Source of the DNA: Nyssa sinensis | Taxonomy: Eukaryota; Streptophyta; Magnoliopsida; Cornales; Nyssaceae | Reading direction: 5' to 3' | NCBI GenBank assembly: GCA_008638375.1 | Contig: CM018032.1 | Coordinates: forward strand, 6,337,501 to 6,401,500 | DNA: 64,000 bases | Part shown: in pieces, positions 34,284-45,804 of the stretch | Position numbering within the stretch: the stretch's first letter is position 1 | How the letters are laid out: the number at the start of each line of letters is the position of its first letter | Notes under the pieces: model-generated | Told to the model about the DNA's origin: nothing | What the model saw: only the letters and a program-made list of their open reading frames with translations | Database searches by the model: none | Translations under genes and position numbers: made by a program

Positions 34284-34421
34284 TTAATTATTGACTACTT
34301 CAAGTGAAGCCAAGAAAACCTTTCTAGGAACCATGGTTAGCAATGCCTTCACAGCTTGCGATTAAACCGTAGGTGCCATCACTGATCCAGTAGCAAAGCC
34401 AACACCATTAAGTAATTTTCC
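34284..34421 (-). pseudogene. Fragment resembling ERD7/senescence-dehydration-associated proteins
   Basis: On the minus strand one frame gives NGVGFATGSVMAPTV, stop, SQAVKALLTMVPRKVFLASL, EVVNN, stop. This matches the senescence domain pattern of ERD7-like plant proteins (GTGSVxAPVVxSQAGxAxxSMxPGEVLLASLDAxNK). Only about 45 codons remain, with one internal stop and no flanking exons, so it is an orphan relic. Whether it was captured by a transposon is unknown. Family identity is from recall of the domain pattern. Confidence 0.5.
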
Positions 34422-34547
34422 TAAAAAGGTAAAATTTTACAGTGTTATAAAAATTGAGAAAATTCATAAGTGTATTTAGTTTTATTGAGGTTTTGGTCAC
34501 GTGTTAGATGCTCAAAATTAACTTTTAAGAGTGTGAGAATTTGCCTA

Positions 34548-34578
<31 letters not shown>

Positions 34579-34975
34579 TTGAAGCACGGATGATTAAAAG
34601 CTCATTAGTTATGAAAGTGTAAAATTCCACACTATCCCAAAAGTGAAGAATTTAATAGTTTGTGAATTTTATCAAATTTTTCTCATCATTTTGGTCCTTC
34701 AAATAAATCCAATTTTAATAAAAATAAAAAAGTTAGAAAAAAAAATAAAAAAGCAAAACAAAACAACAAATAGCCACGTGAGACTGAGGTTATATTCAAG
34801 TAGTGTCATGTTAGCATTTTATCATTGTGTTATTATGATTTCAATAACAATATATAAGCCTCGTAGACCGAGGTTATATTCAAGTAGTGTAAATTATCTA
34901 TTTTTCACACAATTAACGCGAGTTCGACTTCTTTTTTCACATAGTAATATAAACAAAACAATATGTAAGCCCATT

Positions 34976-35002
34976 CCCCCCCCCCCCCCCCCCCCCCCCC
35001 CC
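34976..35002 (+). repeat. C27 homopolymer
   Basis: Twenty-seven consecutive C in an AT-rich context. The true length may differ, since such tracts are error-prone. Confidence 0.8.
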
Positions 35003-35529
35003 TTCCTCTTCCGCATTAGGGCCAAAATCAGACCTGTTAAAGAAATTTCAACCAAACTGATATTTTTTACTTATAGATTCTCTAGTTGCGGGTTGCAAAA
35101 TTTAGGCTAAAAGGGGAAACCTACTTAATATTGCTATTCCCAAATTTGTTTCACCCCAATTGATGATTAGTTGAACCCTAAATTTTGATTCATTAGTGTT
35201 ATTGAAGAAAAGAAAACACAAGCTAGTTGTCCTCGTCATATTTTATGTAATTAAAAATATTTTTAGAAATAGAAAAAAAATTAAAAAAATTCACTTCAAC
35301 AGGCTATGGTTCTTTGATCCATTATGGCAATACTTACTAGGACCATTCGTCCATAGATCCCAGAATAAGTGCATAATTGGTATAAGGTCCAGTCTAAATT
35401 TTCTTAACCCAGAAGATTCCTTATTTTTTACTTGACCAAAATAGCCTTTTATGTGAAAACATTAAAGAAATGGGTGAAGTTCCCATTTCCTGCGCCTATC
35501 GCTGCCATGTCATCAATCATTTGTTTTCG

Positions 35530-36010
35530 AAATTTCAAAATTAAATAACTTGTAATATATAAATATATTTTTTATAAAAGTCATATATTTGGACTTTAAA
35601 AATTGGGATCAATCAAACTAGATCCATATTGCATAAGAAATTTTGTAAAAAAAATTCGTCTTTTCGACAGAGATGTCTCTGTCCCGAGACAGAAATTTGA
35701 GAAATTTCTTTAACAAAAAGAAATATTACACATGTTTTTAGCAATGCGTCAAACAATTTTTATTCCTTAAGAAAGTGGTAATCCTATAACATTGATAAAA
35801 CAAAAAAATAAATTAAAATTTATGTCAAAAAACTCTTATTTTTCAACTAAGAATTTTTGTCAAAAATTCTATCTTCGAATAGAGAAATTTGAGAAATTTC
35901 TTAAATAAAAAAGTATTACACATGCTTTAACAATACATCAAAAAAAAAAATTTATTCATTAAGAATGTGCTAATACTCCAACATTGATAAAAACAAAAAA
36001 AAATTAAATA
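35530..36010 (+). repeat. Dispersed repeat copy 2 with a ~190-bp tandem duplication
   Basis: 35,530-35,660 matches 33,600-33,730. After it, the word GAAATTTGAGAAATTTCTT, then the AAxxTATTACACATG region and ACATTGATAAAA, occur twice with a period of about 190 bp (from about 35,692 and 35,880). No coding potential. Confidence 0.65.
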
Positions 36011-36194
36011 GAGAAAAGAATACACAACTAAAAAAAACATAGTAACTTGTGAAAATTGGACAATGAATCTTATAGGCTTTAATGCATTTGTATATATTAA
36101 TAGATCAGATTTGTATAATTCATATCCGACTCATTTAACTAAATGAATTGTCGGATTTAGATTGGATCATCGGATCAAATTTTTTGTGTCATAT

Positions 36195-37245
36195 CAAAAT
36201 AAATGATTCAGTTTCGAATTAACCATTGACGGACCTAAATTTGCATTAAACCACAACCTCTCAATTTAAAATAGAAGAAAGAGAAAAGGGAATGCCCAAG
36301 TAAGTGGAGGAAAAATTGAATTCAAGCTTCAATGATGCTCTCTCAAAAAGAGCTATTAGGTGCCTTTGTGTAATAACCTCTCCTTCCACAGTCTTTGGAA
36401 TAGGATACTGATTGTTCATCTATGAATGGCAATTAGTTGCACTTATAATCATGAAATCCCAAGTGGTCACACCATCTTTGTATTATTCTAAAACCATATC
36501 TTACACAATGTCTTGACTGATATTTGATATGTCCTCAGTTGCTCATACATCAGTCACCAAGAGCTATGATCTATAGGCTGGTTATTGAAGGAACCTTATT
36601 CTCTTTGCAGTAAGGATGGATGAGGAGGCTAAGATGAGAATATTTTTTATTCTAAGGCGGTCCTTTAACGAGAAATTATTTTAAAATATTATATTTTTTG
36701 TTTTGTGCTCTACTATATATAGCTCAATAGATTGATCAAAGGGAGACACAGCAGATCAGTTGCTACCCTCTATTTCCCCTTGTAGGGTTGGTTTCTATAT
36801 ATTTCATCATAAAAGGGAGAGTCTTGAAAAAAAGGTGGTGGAAACCAAGGTAAGAAACTCCAAAATCTTCTTCTTTCTCTTCTTGTTGAAGTATTCTTAT
36901 TTACAAATATAAAAAGGTTTTTGTTTGTTAACATTTTGTAAGTTATTTTTTGTCTTCTATATATATATATATATATTACTTTGATGTTGAATTTCAAAAT
37001 AACAAGTTCAAGATTATTTTGGTGCAGTCACATAGGAACAAGATCCTTTTTAATATATTTTTCTTTTCATTTTTGTCAATGTAACCTTGGATGTATGCCA
37101 TATCGTACATCTATTATTAAATAATAAATGATGTGACATGCATTCAAGATAATATAAAAGAAATTGAGGAAAAAAATAATTAAGAAGAGTCGTGCCCACA
37201 TTGATATGTTGCTTCCTTCGTCCTCGCCAAAAGTATTAGTTTTTA
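36195..37245 (+). repeat. R block, unit A of the AAP segmental duplication (R0)
   Basis: It is homologous to 41,020-41,991, 45,805-46,309, 56,430-57,160 and 61,305-61,608. Landmarks: CCTCTCAATTTAAAATA, GAAACCAAGGTAAGAAACTC, TTTGTTTGTTAACATTTTG and AATGATGTGACATGCA. It holds the undisturbed TGTTGCTTCC site (37,207-37,216), where unit B has a transposon. Uninterrupted, it passes directly into the promoter block of the intact AAP gene. Confidence 0.85.
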
Positions 37246-38000
37246 ATAAGAAAAGTGCTCTAAAAATGTTAAGCATCATGCTTGTTTTTGTTTTTGTTAA
37301 TTCATGCGAGTTTTTGTTTTTATTTTATTTTATTTATTTATTTATTTATTTTTGTTTTTCATCTTATTTTTTCTCTTAAACATAAAAGAGTGAAACTCAT
37401 TATAATAAATGCAAATGCACCTTCTAACCTTGTGTATAAAATGAAAAAAATGATAAAGTTAAGCTCACATTGTAAATAAAGTACAGCAAATATAGAATCT
37501 TTAATGGTTTTGAACTAATTTTACTATGCCCACTTGTCTTGCTCCCTTCGTCTTCTTCCTAACAACACATCTGTATTTGTTAAAGTTATAAATGGTTTTC
37601 AATTCAGGTTTTTTTCCCATTTTCTTTTATTTTATTTTTTGTTCTTTAGTAATATATTCAACCCTTCATTTGCTTAATTTTTTTCTTTTGTCAGTTTGTT
37701 AACTACTATAATTATGTATTAATTTTCGTCTAACTTCAGAAGAGGAAGGTAATTGCTGGAAAAGTTTGTGACACAAAGAGATATAGATACAAATAGATAC
37801 ACGATATTTTGTCTAACTTAAATAAGAGAAGCTTCTCTTCTTATTCAATTATATATAATAATTTTAATCTATCACATATATAATTATATAAATATTATAA
37901 GATTATTTAATTTTAATTAAAAAATAAATAATAAAATAAAATAAAATAAGTAAATATTTATTACATATATCATAAATTATGAATAAGAATACATTCTTCC
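37246..38000 (+). repeat. Promoter-distal block of AAP unit A
   Basis: It matches 53,158-53,900 upstream of the pseudogene (TAATAAGAAAAGTGCT, AACAACACATCTGTATTT, CAGTTTGTTAACTACTATA). Unit A has a (TTTA)n expansion at 37,317-37,356 that unit B lacks. Confidence 0.8.
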
Positions 38001-38032
38001 TACTTAATTTGTAACTAAATATTATTTATATA

Positions 38033-38033
<1 letters not shown>

Positions 38034-38082
<49 letters not shown>
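38034..38082 (+). repeat. (TA)n-(GA)n compound microsatellite upstream of AAP
   Basis: About 18 GA units after a TA run, 300 bp before the TATA box. It is absent from the corresponding region of the pseudogene copy. Confidence 0.85.
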
Positions 38083-38083
<1 letters not shown>

Positions 38084-38343
38084 TGCTTGAGACTTAATTT
38101 GAGTCTGTTCTTCGAAAAATAAGTATTTATTAATTCCAAAAACATTGCAACCGCTGAAAAACATTGAATCCATCAACATAATTAGTTGGCCACTTGCTGA
38201 TGTGATTAATGTTTCGATGCAATGTAACCAAACTAATAAATAATTTGGACATGCCTGTAGAGTGGGGGTGTTTGGAAGCGGGGGTGTACCTGTCACTAGT
38301 GACAGTGGGTGGTGACAAAAAGCCTTTTTTGGGGTCTTTCGGG

Positions 38344-38394
38344 CACGTGGTCTCTCTGCGCCTTCTGTTTTCTAACTCGTTGGAGCTATATATA
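38344..38394 (+). promoter_or_regulatory. Core promoter of the intact AAP gene
   Basis: A G-box CACGTG (38,344-38,349) lies 38 bp before TATATATA (38,387-38,394), followed by a pyrimidine-rich stretch (38,395-38,520) typical of plant TSS regions. The expected transcription start is near 38,420, giving a leader of about 325 nt. The leader contains a six-codon upstream ORF (MSFELL, 38,530-38,550). A perfect 16-bp palindrome, CTGTCACTAGTGACAG, lies upstream at 38,290-38,305. Confidence 0.65.
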
Positions 38395-38745
38395 CCCCTC
38401 CTTGCCCTCCCTTCAAGTGTATCCCACTCAATTCTCTTCCCAACTCTCTTACTTTCAACTGTAAGAGTCTCAACCAGAGCTTCAACTCTCCCCTTTCTCT
38501 CTCTCTTCTCTAGTTTGGTCTTGTTTTGAATGTCATTTGAGCTTTTGTAACTCTTGAAAAGTGTGTCAATTTCTTAATCTCAGTGTGTCAGTTGTTTAAA
38601 GTACTAAGAAACAGTTAAAGACACTGATCCATTATAGAAGAAGACCCACAGACTCTGCTCTATATATAAGAGTGTGCACTAAGCTTTAAGCCATTTATCT
38701 AACGCAGAAACAAACTTATCTGTGTTGTTCTCTTTCAAAGCAGAG

Positions 38746-40736
38746 ATGAATGGAAACACTGCTACAAAGAGCCAAGCTTCCAATCACTCCATCACCGACC
38801 CTCCGCCAGGCGGCTCCAAATGCTTCGACGATGATGGCCGTCTCAAAAGAACTGGTATATAAAGATTCCAAAGTTCTTAACAAATTTTACCATTAATGGT
38901 AGCTTCTTTATTAATTTATTATTATTTTTTTTTGTGCACGTATTTGTTACTTATAGTTCTGTTCTGTTGTCTGTTTTGTTTAGGGACTGTTTGGACTGGC
39001 AGTGCTCACATAATAACAGCTGTGATTGGGTCGGGAGTTCTGTCCCTGGCTTGGGCCACTGCTCAGCTTGGATGGATTGCTGGTCCAGCTGTGTTGTTCA
39101 TGTTCTCCTTTGTGACTTACTACACTTCTGCTCTTCTGGCTGCATGTTACCGTTCCGGTGACCCGGTCACCGGCAAGAGAAACTATACTTACATGGACGC
39201 AGTTCAATCCAACCTCGGTAAATTTCTTTATTTTTCAAAATTTTGAGACAAATTGAATAGTGGGTTCCTTTCAAAAGTTCAAAAAAACTAACCTTTCTTT
39301 ATGTTTTTTAATTTTTTCAGGTGGTGTCAAGGTCAAGGTTTGTGGGCTTATTCAGTATCTCAACCTTTTTGGAGTGGCCGTTGGGTACACTATTGCAGCT
39401 TCCATAAGCATGATGTGAGTATGAATTTTCAATTCCAAAAACAGCTTTAGCCTTTATGAATCTTTTTATTGGAGTTTGGAAGTCTTTGGCCTAATGGGTT
39501 TTTTGGGTTTTAATAAAACAGGGCAATCAAGAGGTCAAATTGTTTCCATGAGAGTGGCGGGAAAAGTCCTTGCAAAGTATCAAGCAATCCATACATGATC
39601 ATGTTTGGAGTTGCGGAAATCATTTTCTCTCAAATCAAAGACTTTGATCAGATATGGTGGCTTTCAATTGTTGCCGCAGTCATGTCCTTTACTTACTCTA
39701 CAGTTGGTCTCGCCCTTGGAATTGCCAAAGTTGCTGGTAAAAAAATGTTTCTAGTTTGTGCTTTTACTCCTTAAATTTATTCTGTCCTGTAAAAGCTTAC
39801 CCAGTTTTTTATTTTTTTGCTTGATGATCAGAAACTGGGAAAGTCAGGGGAAGTCTGACTGGAATTAGTATTGGCACTGTGACTCAAACCCAAAAAATAT
39901 GGAGGAGTTTCCAAGCACTTGGAGACATAGCTTTTGCCTATTCTTACTCCCTCATTCTCATTGAAATTCAGGTATATTTCTTAGTCCTAAATTCATCAAA
40001 CAGACAAACACAGCCTTTTTATTTGTTTATTTTTGGTGATTCATTTATTAAACGATTTTGATATGGTTTGTAAATATAACAGGACACAATCAAATCCCCA
40101 CCATCAGAATCAAAGACTATGAAAAAGGCCACTCTAATAAGTGTTACAGTAACTACCATCTTCTACATGCTCTGCGGCTGCATGGGCTATGCTGCATTCG
40201 GAGACATGGCCCCCGGAAACCTCCTCACAGGATTTGGCTTCTATAACCCATACTGGCTTCTCGATATAGCCAACGCTGCCATAGTAATCCACCTTGTTGG
40301 TGCATACCAAGTTTACTGCCAACCCCTTTTTGCCTTCATTGAGAAAATTGCATCAGAAAGATTTCCAAAAAGTGAATTCATCAACAAAGAAATTGAAATC
40401 CCAATTATGGGATTCAAGCCTTACAAAATCAACCTCTTCCGATTGGTTTGGAGAACAATTTTTGTGATAATAACAACAATCATATCCATGCTTATGCCAT
40501 TCTTCAATGATGTGGTTGGAATTCTTGGGGCTTTTGGGTTTTGGCCTCTCACAGTTTACTTCCCAGTGGAGATGTACATAGCGCAAAAAAAGATTCCCAA
40601 ATGGAGCACTAGATGGCTTTCCCTCCAAATCCTAAGTCTTGCTTGCCTCATTATCTCCATTGCTGCCGCTGCGGGTTCCTTTGCTGGAGTTGTTCTTGAT
40701 CTCAAGGTTTACAAGCCCTTCAAAACCAGTTACTGA
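38746..40736 (+). CDS. Amino acid permease, AAP2/3/4-like (intact, six exons)
   Basis: Exons 38,746-38,854, 38,984-39,217, 39,321-39,414, 39,522-39,736, 39,832-39,971 and 40,083-40,736, all with GT-AG introns, give 481 codons and stop TGA. This is the normal AAP length. Family motifs: [12 protein letters not shown] before TM1, GSGVLSLAW at residues 52-60, [64 protein letters not shown] and the C-terminus [12 protein letters not shown]. AAPs are proton-coupled amino acid importers of the plasma membrane with about 11 membrane segments, used in phloem loading and nitrogen allocation. The start is chosen because the N-terminus aligns with AAP2-type proteins. A strong TATA and G-box lie upstream. 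Substrate range and organ cannot be told from sequence. Its tandem partner at 54,197 is a pseudogene, so this is the functional copy in view. Confidence 0.95.
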
Positions 40737-41019
40737 TTCATTAGAGTTTTACTCTCTGACTGCAATTAGCAAAGATTTCAAGAACAAATGAAGAACTGAA
40801 CCTTAGGACTTCCATACTTGTTCATGTTCAAAGCAAGCCTAAAATGAAGATGTCAATGTTGTTATTCTGCAGTTTCATTTTGGTTTTTACTGTTTTTTTT
40901 TTTTTTTGGAAAACGAGGTCCATTTATGTATGCATGCATGTGTAATTCAAATATGAATTCTCTATCCAAAGTTTCCAACTATGTGACTTTCTTTATTTTT
41001 CAATTGAAATATAAATCTT

Positions 41020-41991
41020 TTAAGCAAAATAAATGAATGAGATTCGAATCGACCGTTGACAACCCAAAATTTGCATTTGATAATGACAACCTCTCAATTT
41101 AAAATAAAATAAAGATAAATGGGAGTGTCCAAGTAAGTGGAGGAAAAATTGAATTCAAACTTCAATGATGCTCTCTCCAAAAGAGCAAGTGCCTTTGTGT
41201 AATAACCTCTCTTTCCTGAGTCTTTGGGAATGGGATACTGTTTGTCCATCTATGAATAGCAATTAGTTGCACTAATAATCATGAAATCCCAAGTGTTCAC
41301 ACCATCTTTGTATTATTCTAAAACCACATCTTACACAATGTCTTGACTGATATTTGATATGTCCTAAGAACTACAATCTATGGGGTGATTATTGAAGGAA
41401 CCTTATTCTCTTTGCAGCGAGGATGGATGAGAAGGCTTACATGAGAATTTTTTTTTTAAAATTCTAAGGCGGTCCTTTAAAGAGAAATTTTTTAAAAATA
41501 TTATATTTGTTGTTTTGTGCTATACTATATATAGCTCAGGAGATTGATCAAAGGGAGACACATCAGCTCAGTTGCTACCGCTCTATTTCCCCTTGTACGG
41601 TTGCTTTCTATATATTTCATCATAAAAGGGAGAGACTCTTGAAAAAAGGTGGTGGAAACCAAGGCAAGAAACTTCAAAATCTTCTTCTTTCTGTTCTGGT
41701 TGAAGTATTCTTAATTACAAATATAAAAAGTTTTTGTTTGTTAACATTTTTATTACTTCGACGTTCAATTTAAAGATGACAAGTACAATACTATTTTGGT
41801 ACGATCACATAGGCAGGATCAAGATCCTTTTTAATATATTTTTCTTTACATTTTTCTGGGTGTCATTTTGGATGTATGTTATATTGTGCGTTTTTTTTCT
41901 AAATAATAAATGACGTGACATGCAAGTTAACACGGGAATTTAAGTAAAAAAATTAATGAAAAAGATCCTTATCCACATAGGTATGTTGCTT
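41020..41991 (+). repeat. R block of unit B (R1), left part
   Basis: Downstream of the intact AAP gene and homologous to R0. It ends in TGTTGCTT (41,984-41,991), which is repeated at 52,881-52,888 on the far side of 10.9 kb of nested insertions. From there the unit continues into the promoter block of the pseudogene. Confidence 0.85.
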
Positions 41992-42131
41992 CGGTGGCAA
42001 TCCTGGGTTGGGTAAGGGGCCCACCGCCTCTCCAAAACTTTGAGAAAAAAAGATTTTATACTAAAATTTTACCATAATTTAGAAATTGCCCCCTCAAAAA
42101 TTTTAATACTTCTATAACACTCCTAGTATAT
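41992..42131 (+). mobile_element. hAT-like MITE, left fragment (duplicate copy)
   Basis: It starts CGGTGGCAATCCTGG directly after TGTTGCTT and ends CCTAGTATAT before an LTR start. It is the twin of 46,310-46,449. Confidence 0.65.
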
Positions 42132-42292
42132 TGATGCTGCACTTTTTGGTCGGTAGGGGATCCGATCTCTGTCGCCTGTTGAACACTCAAAGAAAGAGAT
42201 CAGAGGGCCACCGGGTTGGCTCCGGTGGTAGCCGTTCCGATAATAAAGTCAATAAAACTGAATTGAAAGTAATAGTAATTCAATGAGCATGA
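42132..42292 (-). repeat. Truncated Tat LTR (element-3 type)
   Basis: 161 bp identical in type to the first part of 46,450-46,994, then replaced by the solo LTR. Confidence 0.85.
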
Positions 42293-45200
42293 CCGGCCCT
42301 AAATCTGGCGCATGCGGATCGAGGGTTCATGATCGGCCACCGAGTCCTTTTTCAATCATCACAATCCTTTTCTCTTTTCCATTTAATCAAACGCAGCAGA
42401 ATAAATTTCTTTTTCTATTGTGGAAGCGTCAATCATACTTAAGTCAACATCAGTCATCTATATATGCATTCCATAGTAATTTCAAAAGTATATGATGTAA
42501 TTTTTCAAGCCTGCTGATGTCATATTCGATATACAATCCAAAATTTTCAAAAGCAACTACATCATGTCTAACAAGATTCTATTACAAAAAGGGTTCATAA
42601 CTGTATAAGCTTACGGCTATTCTGACTGGAACCGTTATCCCTTGCCACTATTGATACCTGAAATATATTGGATAAAAATCCTATGAGCTCAACAGCTCGT
42701 GAGTATTCCATAACATAACAAGGGTTTCAAAACTACTGTATAATTCAATACTAAAATGTCAATGATCAGATATCATATGTTATCTTAATTTATAGTACAA
42801 GATAATGGTATCAAATTCACTTCCAATAATCTCAATTCAATGACAATCGTAAATCGATAGTCAATAACATAGTTCAATAAATCAAAATCACAGTTTAATA
42901 TCATAGTTCAATAAATTATAGTCCAATAACATAGTTCGATGAATCATAGTTCAATAAATCATAGTTCGATAACATAGTTCGATAAATCATAGTTCGATGA
43001 GTCTTGGTTGAATAAATCATAGTTCGATAACATAATTCGATAGATCATAGTTCGATAATTCAAAATCATGGTTCGATGAATCATATTTAATCATGGTTCA
43101 TATTCAAAATCATATATTCCACTTCTATGGCCAGCAAATTAGAACCTCGTTGACCGAGATCGATAGACTAGCTAGTTCGATATGCCATATCAACACCGGC
43201 TTACCACAATATACCCTGTGGGAAGGGTTCGATAAATCACAACCTATTCGATAGTGACCAATCATAGAATAGTGTTCTATCCAAAGCATCAAAATCATAT
43301 TCAAATCATATCCAAAATCAATAATCATCATTAGTAGTTCAATTACTCAATTCAAAGTTCCTTATTTGGTATTCAGTTAAAACAGTTCAACATTTGTGAG
43401 AAAATCATATAACGTTTGAGTATCTTACAAACACATTTCTTAAGTCAAAGAAGACAATATAGTTGTCAATAAATCATTCAAAACATATACAGTATAACTG
43501 TTAAACAAAGGCTATAAGGAAAAATGATATCATATGTCGATACATCATAAAAGAGTTCAATATTTATATCTATACTGAAAATGTCTACCTCAATATGGTA
43601 TGAAACATTCACCTGAAGTCCAAAAGCTTATCCAAAAATCCTTCCTTAACGAGGGTCCCTATAATCACAATTCAAGATCCTGTTACTTTCTTGTTCAAAG
43701 TATCACATAATTTAACTGTCAATTTAGATCCCTCTCTATTCCAATTACCCTCTCTCTCTATAGTTTCATTAAGTCTTAGGGACGCATTTGCCATTTTTCA
43801 GTTTGTTGTCGGGTCATATTTTTCCCAAAAAGATATCACCGTTAGGTCTAAAGTGTCGAACATAATTGGTTTAGACTTTTCTAGATTTAAATTTGCGTAT
43901 CTATAGTTTATTTTAAGCCTAGGGCGTTTTTGTAATTTTATGTTTTTACGTGTCATAATTTTTGGTACTTCGTTTGCTAAAATGGACTCTACCATTGAGT
44001 TCAGATTACCCAAAATAGTCAAAATGGACTACCTTTTATATTCAATTGGCTCCAGGTATCATTAGGGGTAAAATGGTAATTTTACATTTCACGTGTCTTA
44101 ATTTTTGAGACTTAATTTCACAAATTCAACTCCACCGTTGAGTCCGGAATGCCCAAAAACATTGGGTTGTACTATTCTTTTATTTTATTTGGACGTCGTT
44201 TGACTAATTTTTGGCTTAGGGGTGTTTTGACAATTTTTTAAATTTAAAAAGGGTTTTAAATTAATTTTTATTTAATTTTCTAGGTAATTTTGTAATTATT
44301 CGAAAGTTGGGGGGTCAAAGTGGAAATTTTGAAAACTATTAAGTGAACCGTCCGGTTCAGTCCCAATCCAATTGGGCCAGTCCGGTTCGGTCAAAAGCCA
44401 AGGGGTTCAGTTCAGTTACTGCATCATTATGACGTCATGCTAACGTCATGACACATTAATTGAAACGATGCCGTCTCACTTATTCAGATCCATTTTAATA
44501 CAGTTGGTCCGACTCGAACCTGGATCCAAACCCGACCCGAACAGGGTCGTCTTTTTCACTACGCCAATCATTGTTCGACTGAAACCCTAGGGGTTTTTCT
44601 TCAATTTCGTGAGTTTTGAAGCTCGATTTCTTCACTGTGTCCAAACGTTTTATGGGGGTGAAGGGAAGGCTTTGGCGTTGCTTTGAGTTCATGGAGTTTA
44701 GTTGAACTCCATTATCGTCTCAACTGTAACTCCGTCGTGCAGCTGCGTTTCTTGATGGTTTTGAAATATTTTTGTTAGGCCGTGACCCTCTTCCTATGGG
44801 GTTTCGTATTCCATTCAAAAAGACCAAGGTTGGAGCTCAAATGGTGAAGTGGGTTTAGGTGGCCGTGACCTGCATGTTCGATTTTCTCTCTCATTGTGCG
44901 TCTATTTGTTATAACATTGGTAGGTTTGAAACCCTCATAGCTTCTAGATCATGTTCCAACACAAAGAAGTGAGTTTCAAGCAAGTTGGTTCAGTCCGAGT
45001 TCCTAAGGTCATCAATGGTAGTTGGTTCGGCCAAGGTGGGTTCTTGGGTCTTGCTCAACCCATTTGTTCCATTTTCTTTCATATTTCATCCCCCCTTAAA
45101 TTTCAAATGCATGCACGAACCTAATATGCTAAAACAGTAGCTAAAAATATATGAGGATTATAGAGAGAGAAACTCAAAGGTGGGACTTTTACCTTCAATG

Positions 45201-45804
45201 GAAGATTCTCTCTCTCTCTCTCCTTCTTGCTTCGATCTGAGCCCCTCCAGTGTTCCTAGGTTTGGTTTGATTTTTGTGAAAACCCTCTCTTCCCTTATTC
45301 TTCTTCTCTCCTTCTCTCTCACTAGCTCACTCTCTCTCTCTAAACTCACATGCACACACTCATTTTCACTTTCTGATTTTTTCTGAACTCTCACAACACA
45401 CGCAATACATATATAGATATCATTATGCTTTTATTTAAAAATAAGTAAACATGTTGCATGAATGGCCATTGGCCAATTTGGGAGGTGGAGGGCAAATTTT
45501 TTGTACATACATACCTATTTGTTGCATTATCCTTCACAAAATGTGGGCAGCCCAAGTGGCTTTTCTTTTTGGGCCAAAGTACTTGCTTCTTTTTGGGTCA
45601 AGGGTTCAATTCTCATGGCCTCACTTTTGGTTCCCTTTTCCTATTTTTTCCTTATGCCTCGTTTGGTATTTTAAATCATCCATTTTATTTTATTTATTTA
45701 CTATTATTATTATTAATTTTTTTTATCCCGGTTTAATTTTTCGTCAAATTTCAAATTTTCAAATTCGCGACTAACTTTCCCAATAAACGGGTTGGGGCGT
45801 TACA
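42293..45804 (-). mobile_element. Solo LTR (copy 2), minus orientation
   Basis: The right end on the plus strand is GGGGCGTTACA, the complement of the TGTAACGCCCC start. The left end begins at (GA)CCGGCCCTAAATCTGG, lacking only about the first six bases (TGTCAC) of the expected TGTCACGACC end. It shares with copy 1 the GTGATCGGCCACCGAG region, the GTTCGAT/GTTCAAT minisatellite (42,870-43,100) and the CCGGTTCAG words. No coding domain is inside; the short ORFs within are not conserved. Confidence 0.85.

Larger units (their letters stand above)
41487..42292 (+). repeat. Left copy of the ~806-bp direct repeat flanking a solo LTR
   Basis: It matches 45,805-46,611 at roughly 95% by eye. It comprises the right part of the R block, the 8-bp TGTTGCTT site, the hAT element start and the first 161 bp of an element-3-type LTR (42,132-42,292). 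It stops within the word GAGCATGA, where the solo LTR begins. Confidence 0.85.

Noticed and set aside
38209..38529. 106-codon ORF just upstream of the AAP gene
   Set aside because: It covers the G-box, TATA box and pyrimidine-rich start region of the AAP promoter and has no domain.
40353..40628. Minus-strand ORF inside AAP exon 6 (also 55,776-56,009)
   Set aside because: Complementary-strand shadow of the conserved permease exon.
45451..45774. Three overlapping plus-strand ORFs with aromatic-rich products
   Set aside because: They lie within the solo LTR, overlap in all three frames and have no known domain.
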